From assembly GCA_032433765.1 (NCBI GenBank), contig JAVIAB010000092.1, positions 38,391,718 through 38,455,717 on the forward strand: 64,000 nt of DNA, written 5' to 3'. The notes under the pieces were generated by a model. That model saw nothing but the letters and a program-made list of their open reading frames with translations. It did no database searches and was not told the DNA's origin. Origin of the DNA: Megaustenia siamemsis (Eukaryota > Mollusca > Gastropoda > Stylommatophora > Ariophantidae). The position numbers were made by a program, and so were the translations under genes. This document shows, one piece after another, positions 31,971 through 42,841 of the stretch; within the stretch, counting starts at the first letter, position 1, and each line of letters starts with the position of its first letter.

Positions 31971-32300
31971 GATGATAGCAGCATCAAACATATAAGCTTT
32001 ATATGTCACAGAAATAGAAGAACAGTAACAAGTTTTGGAAATTGAAAATTTCAACTGTTATTGAAAAGGTGGAGGAATAGATGTAAACTTGATTTGACTG
32101 TCACATGTCCACAAATTAGGGTGATAAGCAAAGTTGGGGCAGGTTTGAGTTTATGAGAGAGATGTCACTCTTAGGGTACATGTTATCATCATTGTTAAGA
32201 TTTAGAGGTTAAATAAAATGTCTGTCAAGATGAAGTCTTGTTTTGCAAAATTTGACAGAAAGGTCATCCAAAGTTGAACTTTGTATTCCACCATTGGCTG
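31971..32300. other. unassigned DNA
   Basis: AT-rich and gene-free; it may include the upstream part of the LTR-like unit that follows. Confidence 0.45.
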
Positions 32301-32945
32301 AGAGATCACTAGACACCGACTAAGCCAAAAAATTATGCAAATAAAACAAAGGTATTTAACCTTATAAAATAGCAGAATTTCAGAGAAAAGATCTCGATTA
32401 ATAAAAGAAAATACCCAGTGAAAATTTAAGGTAGACGAGCTTAGTCCGGCTTCGGCCGAAACTGCTTGAAGGCAGAAGTGAGTTTTTATAGTTATTGACT
32501 TCCACACAGTTAGTTAGTTTTTATCAAATAGAGGTGTATAAGGAAGATCTAGAGATAGATCAGTCAGAAAGATATAATTTTGTTGAGAAGTGTTTCAAGT
32601 TAGATTCAGAAGTTGTGTGTTTCAGACAAAATTAATATATAGATTAAAAGTAGCATAGAATAATTCAAAACATAGATAGAAAATAACAAGTGTCAAGCAA
32701 GACGAGCTGTAATATTTTAATAGAGGAAAGATGGAATTACAAATGTCCCAGACGATATGTATAAAGAGATGCCTCAATAACCATCGGTGTTAACCTCCTA
32801 AGCTCACTCAAATGAAGTACATTAATCTTAGAATTAAATCTTGTAATTTTATAATTAGATCTTGTAATTTTAGACGTACTTCACTAGAACCGTCACTTGA
32901 ACAACCGGTGATCTAATAAACTGGTATAAATAAAATTGCATGGTC
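32300..32945 (+). mobile_element. second LTR-like unit with TATA, double hairpin and polyA signal
   Basis: TATAAAA (32363-32369), hairpin CGGC-TTCG-GCCG (32447-32458), second hairpin CTGC/GCAG (32462-32475) and AATAAA (32915-32920, with another at 32929-32934). Spacings (TATA to hairpin 84 bp, hairpin to AATAAA 468 bp) are close to those of the 17.4-kb unit (81 and 436 bp), although intervening sequence is largely diverged. No coding region is attached. I read it as a related solo LTR or short LTR element. Confidence 0.5.
32447..32475 (+). other. conserved double hairpin
   Basis: The first stem-loop CGGC-TTCG-GCCG is identical to that at 17512-17523, followed after AAA by CTGC-loop-GCAG. Conservation of both stems amid diverged flanks suggests an RNA structure in the transcript leader. 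Confidence 0.65.
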
Positions 32946-33163
32946 AGTGATTATACACATGTTTCGTGTCAAGACATTGTTAGTACGTCGTGTTGTGGTC
33001 CATGCGTAATAATTATGAAAATATAAAAAAACAAACAAACTATGTAATCCAGCTATCCTATCAACATCACAATACAAATAAGATCCTTGACAAGAGTTAT
33101 AAGTCACAAACATACTTAGTCTAAACAACCATCCTGATTTAAGACCACTTATTGTGTACATAT
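32946..33163. other. unassigned DNA
   Basis: Short and AT-rich, with no feature. Confidence 0.5.
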
Positions 33164-33175
33164 TTCAATTAATCA

Positions 33176-36100
33176 TCATCATCATCGAGTGCCGTCTCCG
33201 CAACGAAGGTTGGCTACCATGGAGGGCTATTCTGCTCTGTCTCTTGCTTTGATGGTGCAGGTTGTCATAGGCTGATTTGTCCATCTTTTGATGTTACTCG
33301 TCCATGTTAGTCTTGGTCTGCCTCTGCCTCTTTTACCTTGTATTTTCCCCTCCATGATTACTTTTAGAAGGCTATTGTGTTTCTTTTAAACATGGCCCAA
33401 AAAATAGCATTTGTCTTGTTTTAATTGTGCTTAGTTCTCTTTTCAATTTTAGTTGTCTTAAGACTTTATCGTTTGTTTTCTTTTCCTTCCATCCAATTTT
33501 ACCTATTCTTCTATATATCCACATTTCAAAGGCTTCAATTCTTTGATCTGTTTTCTTGTCGAATGTCCATGTTTCTGCACCATATAGGAATATTGAGATG
33601 ATGTAACATTTTGCTATTCTTAGTTTTAGCCCTTGTGTTATTTGTTTTGATGTTAGTATGTTCTTCATGACATTAAAATTACTTTTTGCCATTCCTATTC
33701 TTTTGTTTATTTCAGTTGTACATTTTCCATCACTGGTTATAGGATGTCCAAGGTAGTTGTAGTTCTGAACTGTCTCCGGGTCTATACCTTCAATTTTGAT
33801 ATCCACGTGTGGTTTTTGAGTATTTCTTTGTTTATGATCATAGTTTTAGTCTTTTTGATACTCATATTTAGTCCATATTTTTTGCTTGTCATGTTTATCT
33901 CATTAAGTAATTGTTGTAGATCTTCAGGATTTTTTGCTAGTAGTAGAGTATCGTCAGCATGTTTAAAAGATTTGCTCAGTGTATAGATTGAACAAGCTTG
34001 GTGATAGGATGCATCCCTGTCTTACTCCTCTTTTTACATCAATGGGTGTAGAGTTCTCTTTGTTATATTTTATAATTGCCGTTAGCCCCCAGTATAGATT
34101 ACATATTAGTCGTATGTCCATATCATCTAGATGTATCTCTCTTAGGCATTCTACAAGTTGTTTGTGGTGTACTCTATCAAAAGCTTTGGTGTAGTCAAAG
34201 AAGCAGGCATATATTGGTTTGTTTACTTCTGTGTACTTCTCGATTAATGCTCTCATGCAGAATATGGCTTCTTTTGTCACACTATTTTTCCTAAATCCAA
34301 ATTGCTGCTTATCTAGTTCAGTATGATTTTATTCTGAATCCTTCCTTGTATAAGTTGTAGCAAGATTATTGTAACATGGCTCATCAGGCTTATTGTTCTA
34401 AAGTCACTGCATTCAACTGCACCATTCTTTTTAGGCAATGGAATGAAAGTTGATGTTTTTAGTTCATTTGGTATTTATCCTGTATGGTATATGTCGTTGC
34501 ATATGTCTGTAATCACTCCAATACCAAAATCTTCTAGTGCCTGTATCATCTCTATCTGTATACTGTCAGGTCCTGCTGCTTTTCCCCTTTTCATTGTTTT
34601 TATAGCTTTTTCCACCTTAGATTTTATGATTTTATAGCCTAATATACATTTTATAACTGGATTCTTGTCCATGAAATTGTTCTGTTTTGATCATGAAATA
34701 GTTCTGTTTTATATTCCAGCCATCTATCTAAAATATCTTAATTGTCTGTTAGCATTTTTCCTTTTTTTTTTGTCTGCGATGCATCCACCTTATGTGGCTT
34801 TTTCATTTTTATTAGTTATTCTCTTTATTTCTGTGTGCGTACCTCTTAAGTCTTCTTTGCTTTCCATAGTTTCTATTTCTATACATTTTTGGCTGAGCCA
34901 GTCTTCTTTTGCCTATTTGCACATTTTGCGTATTTCATTATCTATTTTAATGTATTGGGCAGTGTTCTTCGCTTGTCTCCTTTCTTTAATTGTTTTCTAA
35001 GATGGTGTTAGTTATCCATTTTTGTTTTTTGTCCTTTTCTCTTTTGGGTAAGGTGTCGCAGGTTTCTTGTATGCTTTTCTTTATGCATTGCCATTTGGTT
35101 GGTACTTTTTCATTAGGATTTTCTCTTCTGTATGGTTAAATTCCTTCTTCTAGCAGCTTCTGGTATGTGTTCTTTACTTGTATTGTATAGGTATCTTTAA
35201 TATCTTTATGATTTAAAGCTGTTATATCTAGTGGATTTATTGATGAATTAGACTTTTGCTTGTTTCTCTTTAGTTTGATTTTCATTTTAATGATTACAGG
35301 ATTGTGATCTGAATTAATATCTGCTCCTTTGTAGGTTTGGCCCTTCTTTACGCTGTTACGGAACCTTTCTTTTATCATTATGTAATCTATTTGAGTCATC
35401 TTCTTATCTCCAGAGCTTTCCCATGTGTATAGTTTTCTTTTCTCTTACTCAAAGTAGGTGTTACATATTATCAGCCTGTTTTATTCACATAATTGTATTA
35501 ATCTTTCTCCGCTTTCATTTCTTTTTCCTAAACCATGATTTCCTATAATGGTCTTATATCTACCTTTTCCTACTTTAGCGTTCATGTCACCCATTACAAT
35601 CAAGATGTCTGAAGATTTCACTTGCTTCAAAACTTTATTTATGTCTTCATAGTATGCCTCTATTTGTTCATCTGTGTAGTCTTGAGTAGGTGCATATGTC
35701 TGTATTATTACTATGTCGAATGGTTTTGCTTTGAACTTGAGTAGTATAATCCTATCGCTGTATATCCAGTGGGTAAGTAAGTAAAGTAAAGTACCCCCGT
35801 CACGCCAAGTGGCGTATAGGGAAATATGGTGTTAGTGACCCTATATTTTACAGACCTTCAGCACATGATTTTTGGGGTAATGTGGTCAGTATTACGCCCA
35901 TGCCTATCCAGTGGGTACTTGTATATTTTTGTAGCTATCTTTTTATCAGTATTCCTACCCATCTTTAATGTTCTGTTGTGTTTCCTGAGTATATAAATGT
36001 ATAATTTTCGTCCTCTGTGTACCCACATTCTTTGCATCTTGTCTCTTATATGCCTAAAATATCTATATTTATTCGTTCTGCTTCTTGAATCAGATTTTCC

Positions 36101-36398
36101 AATTTCCTTTCTTGATATAGAGTCCTAACATTCCAAGTACTTATTTTAAGATGTTTCCTCCGACATAAGTTTGCATTCCTCTCCATGGCTTCCTCTGGAC
36201 TGGTAGGTGATGAGGCTCCAATCTCTTTCACGGTGGTCAGCCATATTCGTCTTTCGTGTTCTGATTATGCCTCATGTGTATTGTATCACACACTTTGCTG
36301 TTTTCGCTTTCTGGGCCGTTGATCATTTCTGATTCATCCGCCCCACCCACCGTCACAGACTTTTCACATATGGTTTGAACACACCCATGCAAGCAACA
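33176..36398 (-). mobile_element. family A3 LINE, near full length but broken
   Basis: This is the only copy reaching the endonuclease. In minus-strand order: KISTWNVRTLYQERKLENL (APE-type endonuclease start, about 36145), ADINSDHNPVIIKMKIKLK (endonuclease end with the SDH catalytic motif, about 35315), the linker, GKAAGPDSIQIEMIQALEDFG (about 34590), FFDYTKAFDRVHHKQL with RT Asp (about 34190), RQGCILSPSLFNLYTEQIF (about 34020), VQNYNYLGHPITSDGK (about 33760), CYIISIFLYGAETWTFD and RRIGKIGWKEKK (about 33500), then a TGATGATGA tail. The YADD region is deleted or scrambled near 33960. At least five frame breaks kill it. Length without the SINE is about 3.1 kb, the usual RTE size. A likely duplication (TTCAATTAATCA / TTCAGTTAATCA) lies at 33164-33175 and 36399-36410. 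Confidence 0.88.
35776..35904 (-). mobile_element. family S SINE inside an A3 LINE
   Basis: A 5'-truncated SINE inserted in the endonuclease/linker region of the LINE, with a perfect 13-bp duplication TATCCAGTGGGTA at 35763-35775 and 35905-35917. It belongs to the subtype with GGGAAATATGG and GACCCTATATTTTAC. Confidence 0.93.
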
Positions 36399-36410
36399 TT
36401 CAGTTAATCA

Positions 36411-36605
36411 GTACCTGCATAACTTAAATAATACTTCAAAGACAACTTGAAGGAAATTAAAAAAAAAAAACACCACCTTAAAGGAACATTACTGTAAATT
36501 GCCAGGCTTGTCTTTGCATATTTGTTTGTTATTTCACTACAGGTTTTGCGTGATAACCCGAGGAATGTTAAATGTTATACATACGAACCGTATCAGGCTA
36601 GGACG
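36411..36605. other. unassigned DNA
   Basis: Short AT-rich stretch with a 10-A run; no feature. Confidence 0.5.
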
Positions 36606-38590
36606 GTTTCATTATTTCATCTACTAACATCTGTTTAGTGGACCCAGAAGGGAAAAACAGCACTCCGTAGTGGAACGAAGCAATCAGAGAAGCAATTAAA
36701 GAAAAGAAGAAACTTTAAAAATTGAAGGGAAAGTATGGCCAAGAAAAATGTGAGAAATATGCATTTGTTCGAAAAAGAGTTAAAATGTTTACCAAATAAG
36801 CTAAGGAAAAGAATTGGACAGAATTCGGACAAATATGAGCAGGGACTTCAAGACAGCCACAAGAGATTTTTACAAAGCAGTAAAATCTACAATAGCGAGG
36901 AAAGAAAAGCACGACCCTACTGAGCTTATAAATGACAAAGACGGATAGCCAATATCAAATAACCAACATATGCAACAGAGATGGAAAGAATATTTTGAAG
37001 ACCTATTAAACATGACAACAACTACAACTAAAACAACACAAACCACGCAAGAATGCACAAACACTGAACCCAAAATCATAAAGGAGGAAATCAAAGAATA
37101 AATCAAATATGCACCAAAAGTAAAGCACCGGGGGTAGATAGCATACCAATAGAAATATTAACAGCAGCAGCAGAAGAAACAGGAGTGGCATTTCTGCACA
37201 GAATATTCAATGCAGCATGGCACCAACGGAAAGCCCCAGGAGACTGTCAACAGGCAATCATCGTACCAATATGGACAAAGGAATGTAGCAAGAGAGATTG
37301 CAATTAATATAGAGGTGTATTGCTTCTCAGCCATGTAGGAAAGATATACGCCAAAATCGTGGGAAAAAAGCTGAGATCAACAATAGAACTACAGTTATCC
37401 GATTCTCAAATGGGGTTCCGAAAAACACAGAGGATGTACTGACGCTCTTTTCACCTTAAAGCAACTAGCATAAAAAAACGACAGAACACAATCAACATTT
37501 GTACATAGCTTTCATTGACTAGGAAAAAGCATTCGACAGAGTAAACAGAACAATTGTGGGAGATACTAACAACATACGGAGTAAGCCAACATCTAACCAA
37601 CCTAATTAAAAGTCTCTACATCAACAGCAACTGCATAGTCAAAACAGCAGCAGGCTACACGGACCACTTGGAAGTTAAATCAGGTAATAGACAGGGGTGC
37701 GTTCTTACCTTCTCCCCCCCTCCCCACCTACTGTTTATCACAAACGTAGACTATATTTGCAAGTTAGCCAACCCATCAGAGATAGATGAGATCAACGAGC
37801 TTTTATTTGCAGACGACTAATACATGAACAAGTGGAAGACGAACAAGAACACTTAAATAAACTCACCATCATAGGCACGAAATACAACATGAAAATCAAC
37901 ACCAACAAAACAGAAGTCATGAATGTCGCCAAAAAAAAACAGAGCATCAACATAACTATAGATGGCAGGCATACAACTAGAACAAGTAGAGGGATTCAAA
38001 TACCTAGGAAGTTTAGTGACAAACGACAATTCACAAACAGCAGAAAGACTCAAGATGCCTCAAAGCTTGTCAATTCATTGGACAGCTATCACCACTACTG
38101 TCCAACAAGGAAATAACTCTAGAGGCAAAACGGGCACTGTACAATACAATCTTCATCCCAACGTTGTGCCACCAATGCCAGTCCTGGACCGTAGATGCAA
38201 GAAGAATAAGAAAAATAACCTCTGTTGAGATTAAATGTGTCAGACGAATGACAGGAAACAGACTGAGATATAAGATTAGAAATGAAGAACTGAGAAAAAA
38301 GCTAGGATACCCCGTCATAGAATATATAAAGTAACGACCGATAAAATTGTGTGGTCACGTGACATGGCAGAGTAATCAAAACACAACACAACCAGCCTTC
38401 ACTAATCGTTGCTAGAATACCAAACCCAAGGGCCGACCACAAAAAGATGGATCGATGAAATTTTAGAAGCATTAGGGTACATACCAGCAGCAGTGGTGAA
38501 CAGAAGAACAAAAGACCGGAAATTATATCTCCCCTCGACGATGAAAGGCAAATGAGGAAGGAAAGAAGAAGAAGTAAAAAGAACACCTGT
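36606..38590 (+). mobile_element. family B LINE, longest copy, broken
   Basis: This is the most complete family B copy (about 2 kb). Seen in order on the plus strand: an N-terminal linker (about 36640-36960), VKHRG/IPIEI-like fingers near 37130, LLLSHVGKIYAKIVGKKLRS (about 37322), FIDXEKAFDRVNRTIV with RT Asp (about 37515), GNRQGCVL (about 37690), LLFADD in place of YADD (about 37800), INTNKTEVMNVAKKK (about 37900), QLEQVEGFKYLGSLVTNDN (about 37975), and the C-terminal module to LPSTMKGK then a GAAGAAGAAG tail (about 38575). Frame breaks include a stop directly after the LFADD box and a TAG within FID(TAG)EKAFD. Endonuclease motifs were not found, so it is 5'-truncated or the region is too decayed. 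Confidence 0.83.
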
Positions 38591-39473
38591 TTTATTCACA
38601 GTTTGTTAAGTTTCCAAATGAAACGGAAATGTTATTTGAAATAGGAAGAACATTATGAAGCGGTGAACCAAAACACTTTTTTTTTAAAATTTTACTGCAG
38701 AGAAATGACATCCTTTAAAAATACAGACTTATTTTGTATGATCCAAAAATGCGCAAGATAATTTGCAGTGATTACCTTTAAGAAAATAAACCAGTTTTTA
38801 CTTGCCTTCTATTTTTTCAGCAAGAATTCTATAGGGATTGATAATTTTGTGCGCAGTGTTGAAAAACAAAAACACTAATTGTCGTTATCACCGATTAGAC
38901 TAAAATAATTCTGAGAGAGGTCAGAGCACACGCTATGTCATTTACATATCGTTGTAGGAATTTTGAGACGCAGACTTTTTATACTTGCAGATTTATGCTG
39001 AGACAAGGAAAGCCCAGGTGAGTGCTAATATCGGTCATCAGCGGTTCCCAAGCTGCGTCTCTTCCCTTGCCTATTTCTGATTACCAAAGATTTGTCAATG
39101 ATACCTCAGTTGTATCGTCATCTCCAGGTAGTTTGATTAGTGTAGAGTTTGTTTGTTATACTTGATGAAGGCTTTTGTCTAATCGTAGTAGTTTTTCCTG
39201 CATTTTTGTTAGTCTAGCTGCTCAATATCATTTAATGTTTATTTTCTTAGTTGTTAACATCGCTCTTTTCATTATGAATATGAATTTTTCTCCTTCCTCG
39301 TTTTGTTGCTCTCTTCAGAGAGCGTAATCTGTAAAAAAAAAGGTCTTACATATACTTGTTTTTTTTTTAATCGTCAACTTCTGTATGCTTCAAAAACATT
39401 GTGGTCTCTTCTTGGTTTTGAGATCAAATGAACTTGAGATTCATCTCAGCTTTTGAATGGCCACTATCGACCA
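38591..39473. other. unassigned DNA
   Basis: AT-rich, with no gene or repeat recognised. Confidence 0.5.
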
Positions 39474-39490
39474 CTATAAAAAAGTGGGTA

Positions 39491-39747
39491 ATAAAAAAAG
39501 TAAAGTGCCCCGTCACGCCAAAGTGGTGTATAGAGAATATGGTGCTAGTGACCATACTTTTTACAGACCTTCGGCACATGAATTCTGGGGGTAATGTGGT
39601 CGGTATTACGCCCGTACCGCTTTACTTTCCCAGAAAAAATCCGGTACCCATTAAGGTTGGGTGAACCTGGAAGCCGTCGATCAGGATCGAACCCAACCCC
39701 TTGTCCTTAGTAGTCCAGTTCACTAACCACTGAGCTAACGCGGCTCC
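39491..39747 (-). mobile_element. family S SINE, full length
   Basis: Complete minus-strand copy from the GGAGCCGCG(T)TAGCTCAG head (39747 end) to the GTGACGGGGCACTTTAC tail (39491 end). Its flanks CTATAAAAAAGTGGGTA (39474-39490) and CTATAAAAAAGTGGATA (39748-39764) are a 17-bp duplication with one mismatch. It differs from the 10.2-kb copy at scattered positions. Confidence 0.93.
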
Positions 39748-39805
39748 CTATAAAAAAGTGGATACCTGGCTCAAAACAATTATGGAAGTTAAATAACAGG
39801 GAAGA

Positions 39806-40217
39806 CTGCTAACCCTTTCTAAATCACATTTAAGAAAGATCAATACATGTGAGATGCGATGCTTGAGAAAAGTAACAAACAACACAAGAAGAGATAGAAT
39901 ACCAAGCGAACTCATAAGAAAAAAGATAGGTACAAAACCCTGCCAAGAATATATAGAACAACAACAAGTTAAATGGTTTGGCCACCTGGTCAGAATGAAT
40001 CCTCACCAATCACCATCAAGGGCGTTTTTGTCGAGAATGCATGGAAAAAGACCAAGAGGAAGACCCAGAATAAGATGGAAAGATGCAGTGACAGAGAGAG
40101 ACATGTAGCAACAAAGGAAAATCACTGATTCAGACAGTTCGAGCAGCTCAAGAACGACAAATGGTATAAACTACGACACCTTTAAGGTATCAGTGAAAAG
40201 AGAAAAGAAAGAAGAAG
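39806..40217 (+). mobile_element. family C LINE, C-terminal end
   Basis: A 5'-truncated copy with a perfect 15-bp duplication AAATAACAGGGAAGA at 39791-39805 and 40218-40232. The 84-codon frame at 39854-40108 is the reference for this family: MRCLRKVTNNTRRDRIPSEL, CQEYIEQQQVKWFGHLVRMN and HGKRPRGRPRIRWKDAV. The latter is a basic C-terminal module common after LINE RTs. The 3' end reads GGTATCAGTGAAAAGAG followed by GAAGAAGAA. Confidence 0.88.
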
Positions 40218-40232
40218 AAATAACAGGGAAGA

Positions 40233-40935
40233 TGGATTGGGCACGCACTAAGAAAAACTGATGCCAGCATAGCAAGACTGACACTGTCATGGAACTCACT
40301 GAGGAAGAGTAAGCCAGAAAAGTCCAGCAATGCACGGAAAAAAGGGACGTTAAGGAAAAAACTAAGAACATTGAGTGTAGAGAAAATGTCCAAGATTAGC
40401 GATGAATAGAGAGGCCTTGCCCGTGGTCTATGCTACAAAATGTGGTCTAAGGGGCTTTCATTGTTATATTGACAGAGCAAGTAGGAGGGAAACTGATCCT
40501 CTTGACTTCCAAATGCTTTGTTTAGTACTTTAAAGCTTAATACTTGACTCCCTATAAAACCCAAATGTGCTCAAAATAGCCTCTACCTTTAACGTCGATT
40601 AATATACAGATTAAACAAGCAAGATAGAATGCAGCCTTATCTTAAACAATTCTCTGTTCTGAACAACTTTCATGTTTATCTCCTTTTCACTTAGGCCTGC
40701 CTGCTAGTTGTGGCCGTTACTATTTGTATTATTATGCAATACAATTATCTTTTTTATACCCCCAGTGTTCTATCAGTTCAAATGTTCAAAGTATATATTT
40801 CTGTGTTAGACTGTAAGCATTTTCATCAATTGTATACTGCTTCTCTTCTATTATATTTGTTTTGTTGTAAACACATTTTGGTCATTTTCTCGTGACGTGA
40901 CCGCAGAACGGTAAACTACTGTTTTCTAATGCTCT
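40233..40935. other. unassigned DNA
   Basis: No gene; a few short motif-free ORFs. Confidence 0.5.
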
Positions 40936-41340
40936 GCGAAAGTGAGTTATTGAGTTATTTGTGGGTCATCATCATTACATTCCGAACATGTACATAGATG
41001 GCTTATTCCCTCCTCAGCAAGTCCTGCAGTGTCCAGCGACTGACGACTCCAGCTCTGTGTTGGCTGATAAGTCTTCGTATACTTCCACTAAATTTCTTGT
41101 CTCTGGCTATGCCCATCTTAACTCCCATCTCTTTCATCTGAAGGAGTGACGTGAAATCATGGTTGTTAAAGCCTCGTACCCTTCCCACATCTCGGAGTGC
41201 ATTCATGATGTCTGCCCGAGCAAATGGCTGGCCGTCTTCAACGATAGCGCAGTTAACCGACCTGTCCGCTCTTTCATTTCCCCTTGCTCTCGCATGTCCA
41301 GGGATGTAGACAAAGGCGACCCTGCGTACTTGTGACTGCT
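40936..41340 (-). mobile_element. family R LINE, 3' end with partial RNase H
   Basis: On the minus strand a single frame gives VRRVAFVYIPGHARARGNE, RADRSVNCAIVEDGQPFARA, DIMNALRDVGRVRGF and RLISQHRAGVVSRWTLQDLL, then shifts frame near 41005. The 3' end CGGAATGTAATGATGATGAC, CCACAAATAACTCAATAACT matches the 12.78-kb copy, so the tail repeat ATAACTCA is a family feature. Only the last catalytic segment of RNase H (HA...ERAD) is present. No TSD was resolved. Confidence 0.85.
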
Positions 41341-41742
41341 TATGTGAGAGATGTCACATGTCACAAAGACGCCTTTGTTCATTGATTTCATTCAAGACAA
41401 CGTTACTTGCTCCTTTAGCTATCCATTATCGCTTTACTTGTTCATTATTTATCAGTACTGAATCGCCTATACCAGGGAAACATTTGTGTAACAGCAGGGT
41501 ATAGGTAACAATGAATGGCTCTTACTTTAATAATTGACAAAAAGAGTTGCAGAAAATGTTTTCAAGTATATTTGCGGAAATCTGCATTTACCAAGACTTC
41601 ATAGAATTTGAGTGCTGAATCTGGTACCTGAAGTCATTACTTTGTTAGGCGTATTTCAAGTTGTGAGGCTGCTTCAGTGCTACTACGGTAATTTTAATCT
41701 TGAAATTTGGTGGACCTTCTCATCGTAATAATTGAATTGTTT
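41341..41742. other. unassigned DNA
   Basis: Nothing is recognised. Confidence 0.5.
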
Positions 41743-41754
41743 ATACCTTCATTA

Positions 41755-42119
41755 AAAATTTGAAGCCTTTGAAATGTGGATTTATAGAGGAATACGTAGA
41801 ATTGGATTGAAAGAAAAGAAAACAAATGATGTTTTTTTTTAAAACAACTAAAAATAAAAAGAGAACTACTAGATGCAATTAAGACAAGACAAATGAAATT
41901 GTTGGGCCACGTTAGGAGACACAACAGCCTACTAAAAGTAATATTGGAAGGGAAAATACAAGATAAAAGTGGCAGAGGCAGACCAAGACTAACATGGACG
42001 AGCAACATCAAAAGATGGACAAGTCAATCTATGACAACCTGCACCATCAAAGCAAGAAACAGAGTGGAATGGCGACCCATGGTAGCGAACCTTCGTTGCG
42101 GAGACGGCACTCGTTGATG
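41755..42119 (+). mobile_element. family A3 LINE, extreme 3' end
   Basis: Post-RT C-terminus (FEMWIYRGIRRIGLKEKKT-like, MKLLGHVRRHNSLLKVILEG, KIQDKSGRGRPRLTWTSNIK) ending in CACTCGTTGATG, with a perfect 12-bp duplication ATACCTTCATTA at 41743-41754 and 42120-42131. Confidence 0.92.
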
Positions 42120-42131
42120 ATACCTTCATTA

Positions 42132-42562
42132 CTTTCCATAATGTTAGATGTACGATGTGAAATCCTTATTGTAAAATGTGTAAGAAATATGTCAAGTGTA
42201 TATTGTATTCTAATTTCCCAATTTAATCTCTGATGCACATTAATGATTTGATCTGTTTCATTCACATGCAGATTATTAAGGATCATTAGTTTAAAGTCGA
42301 GTAAATATTAATGGTTGACTTGGGCAAACATATTTCCTTGTGGTCTGGTGTTGTGTTGAGGTTAACGTGTTCGCTTTGATTTGACAGTGACTTGTTTAAT
42401 GTATGTATATAGTGATCTATTTGTCTCACCTCCTGATCTCTGAATAGGTGATGCCGAGTGGTCAGTGCTATGGAAGGGGATGTTACAGCATAGGTCATGT
42501 TTAACACTTAAAAGAACCTGTAGAGATGCACAGGACATCTTTACAGCCTTTATCGAGCATCC
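42132..42562. other. unassigned DNA
   Basis: Nothing is recognised. Confidence 0.5.
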
Positions 42563-42574
42563 ATTGAGGATGTG

Positions 42575-42829
42575 GGAGCCGCGATAGCTCAGTGGTTAGT
42601 GAACTGGACTACAAAGGACAAGGGGTAGGGTTCGATCCCAACCGTCGGCTTCCGGGTTTATCCAGCCTTTAATGGGTACCGGATTTTTTTCTGGGAAAGT
42701 GAAGCGGCACGGGCGTAATACCGACCACATTACCCCAAAAATCATATGCCGAAGGTCTATAACATTTATGGTCACTAACACCATATTCCCTATACGGCAC
42801 TTGGCGTGACGGGGGTACTTTTTTTTTTT
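42575..42829 (+). mobile_element. family S SINE, full length
   Basis: Complete copy from GGAGCCGCGATAGCTCAG through GGTTCGATCCC to GTGACGGGGGTACT and a T run, with a perfect 12-bp duplication ATTGAGGATGTG at 42563-42574 and 42830-42841. It is close to the 10.2-kb copy. Confidence 0.95.
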
Positions 42830-42841
42830 ATTGAGGATGTG

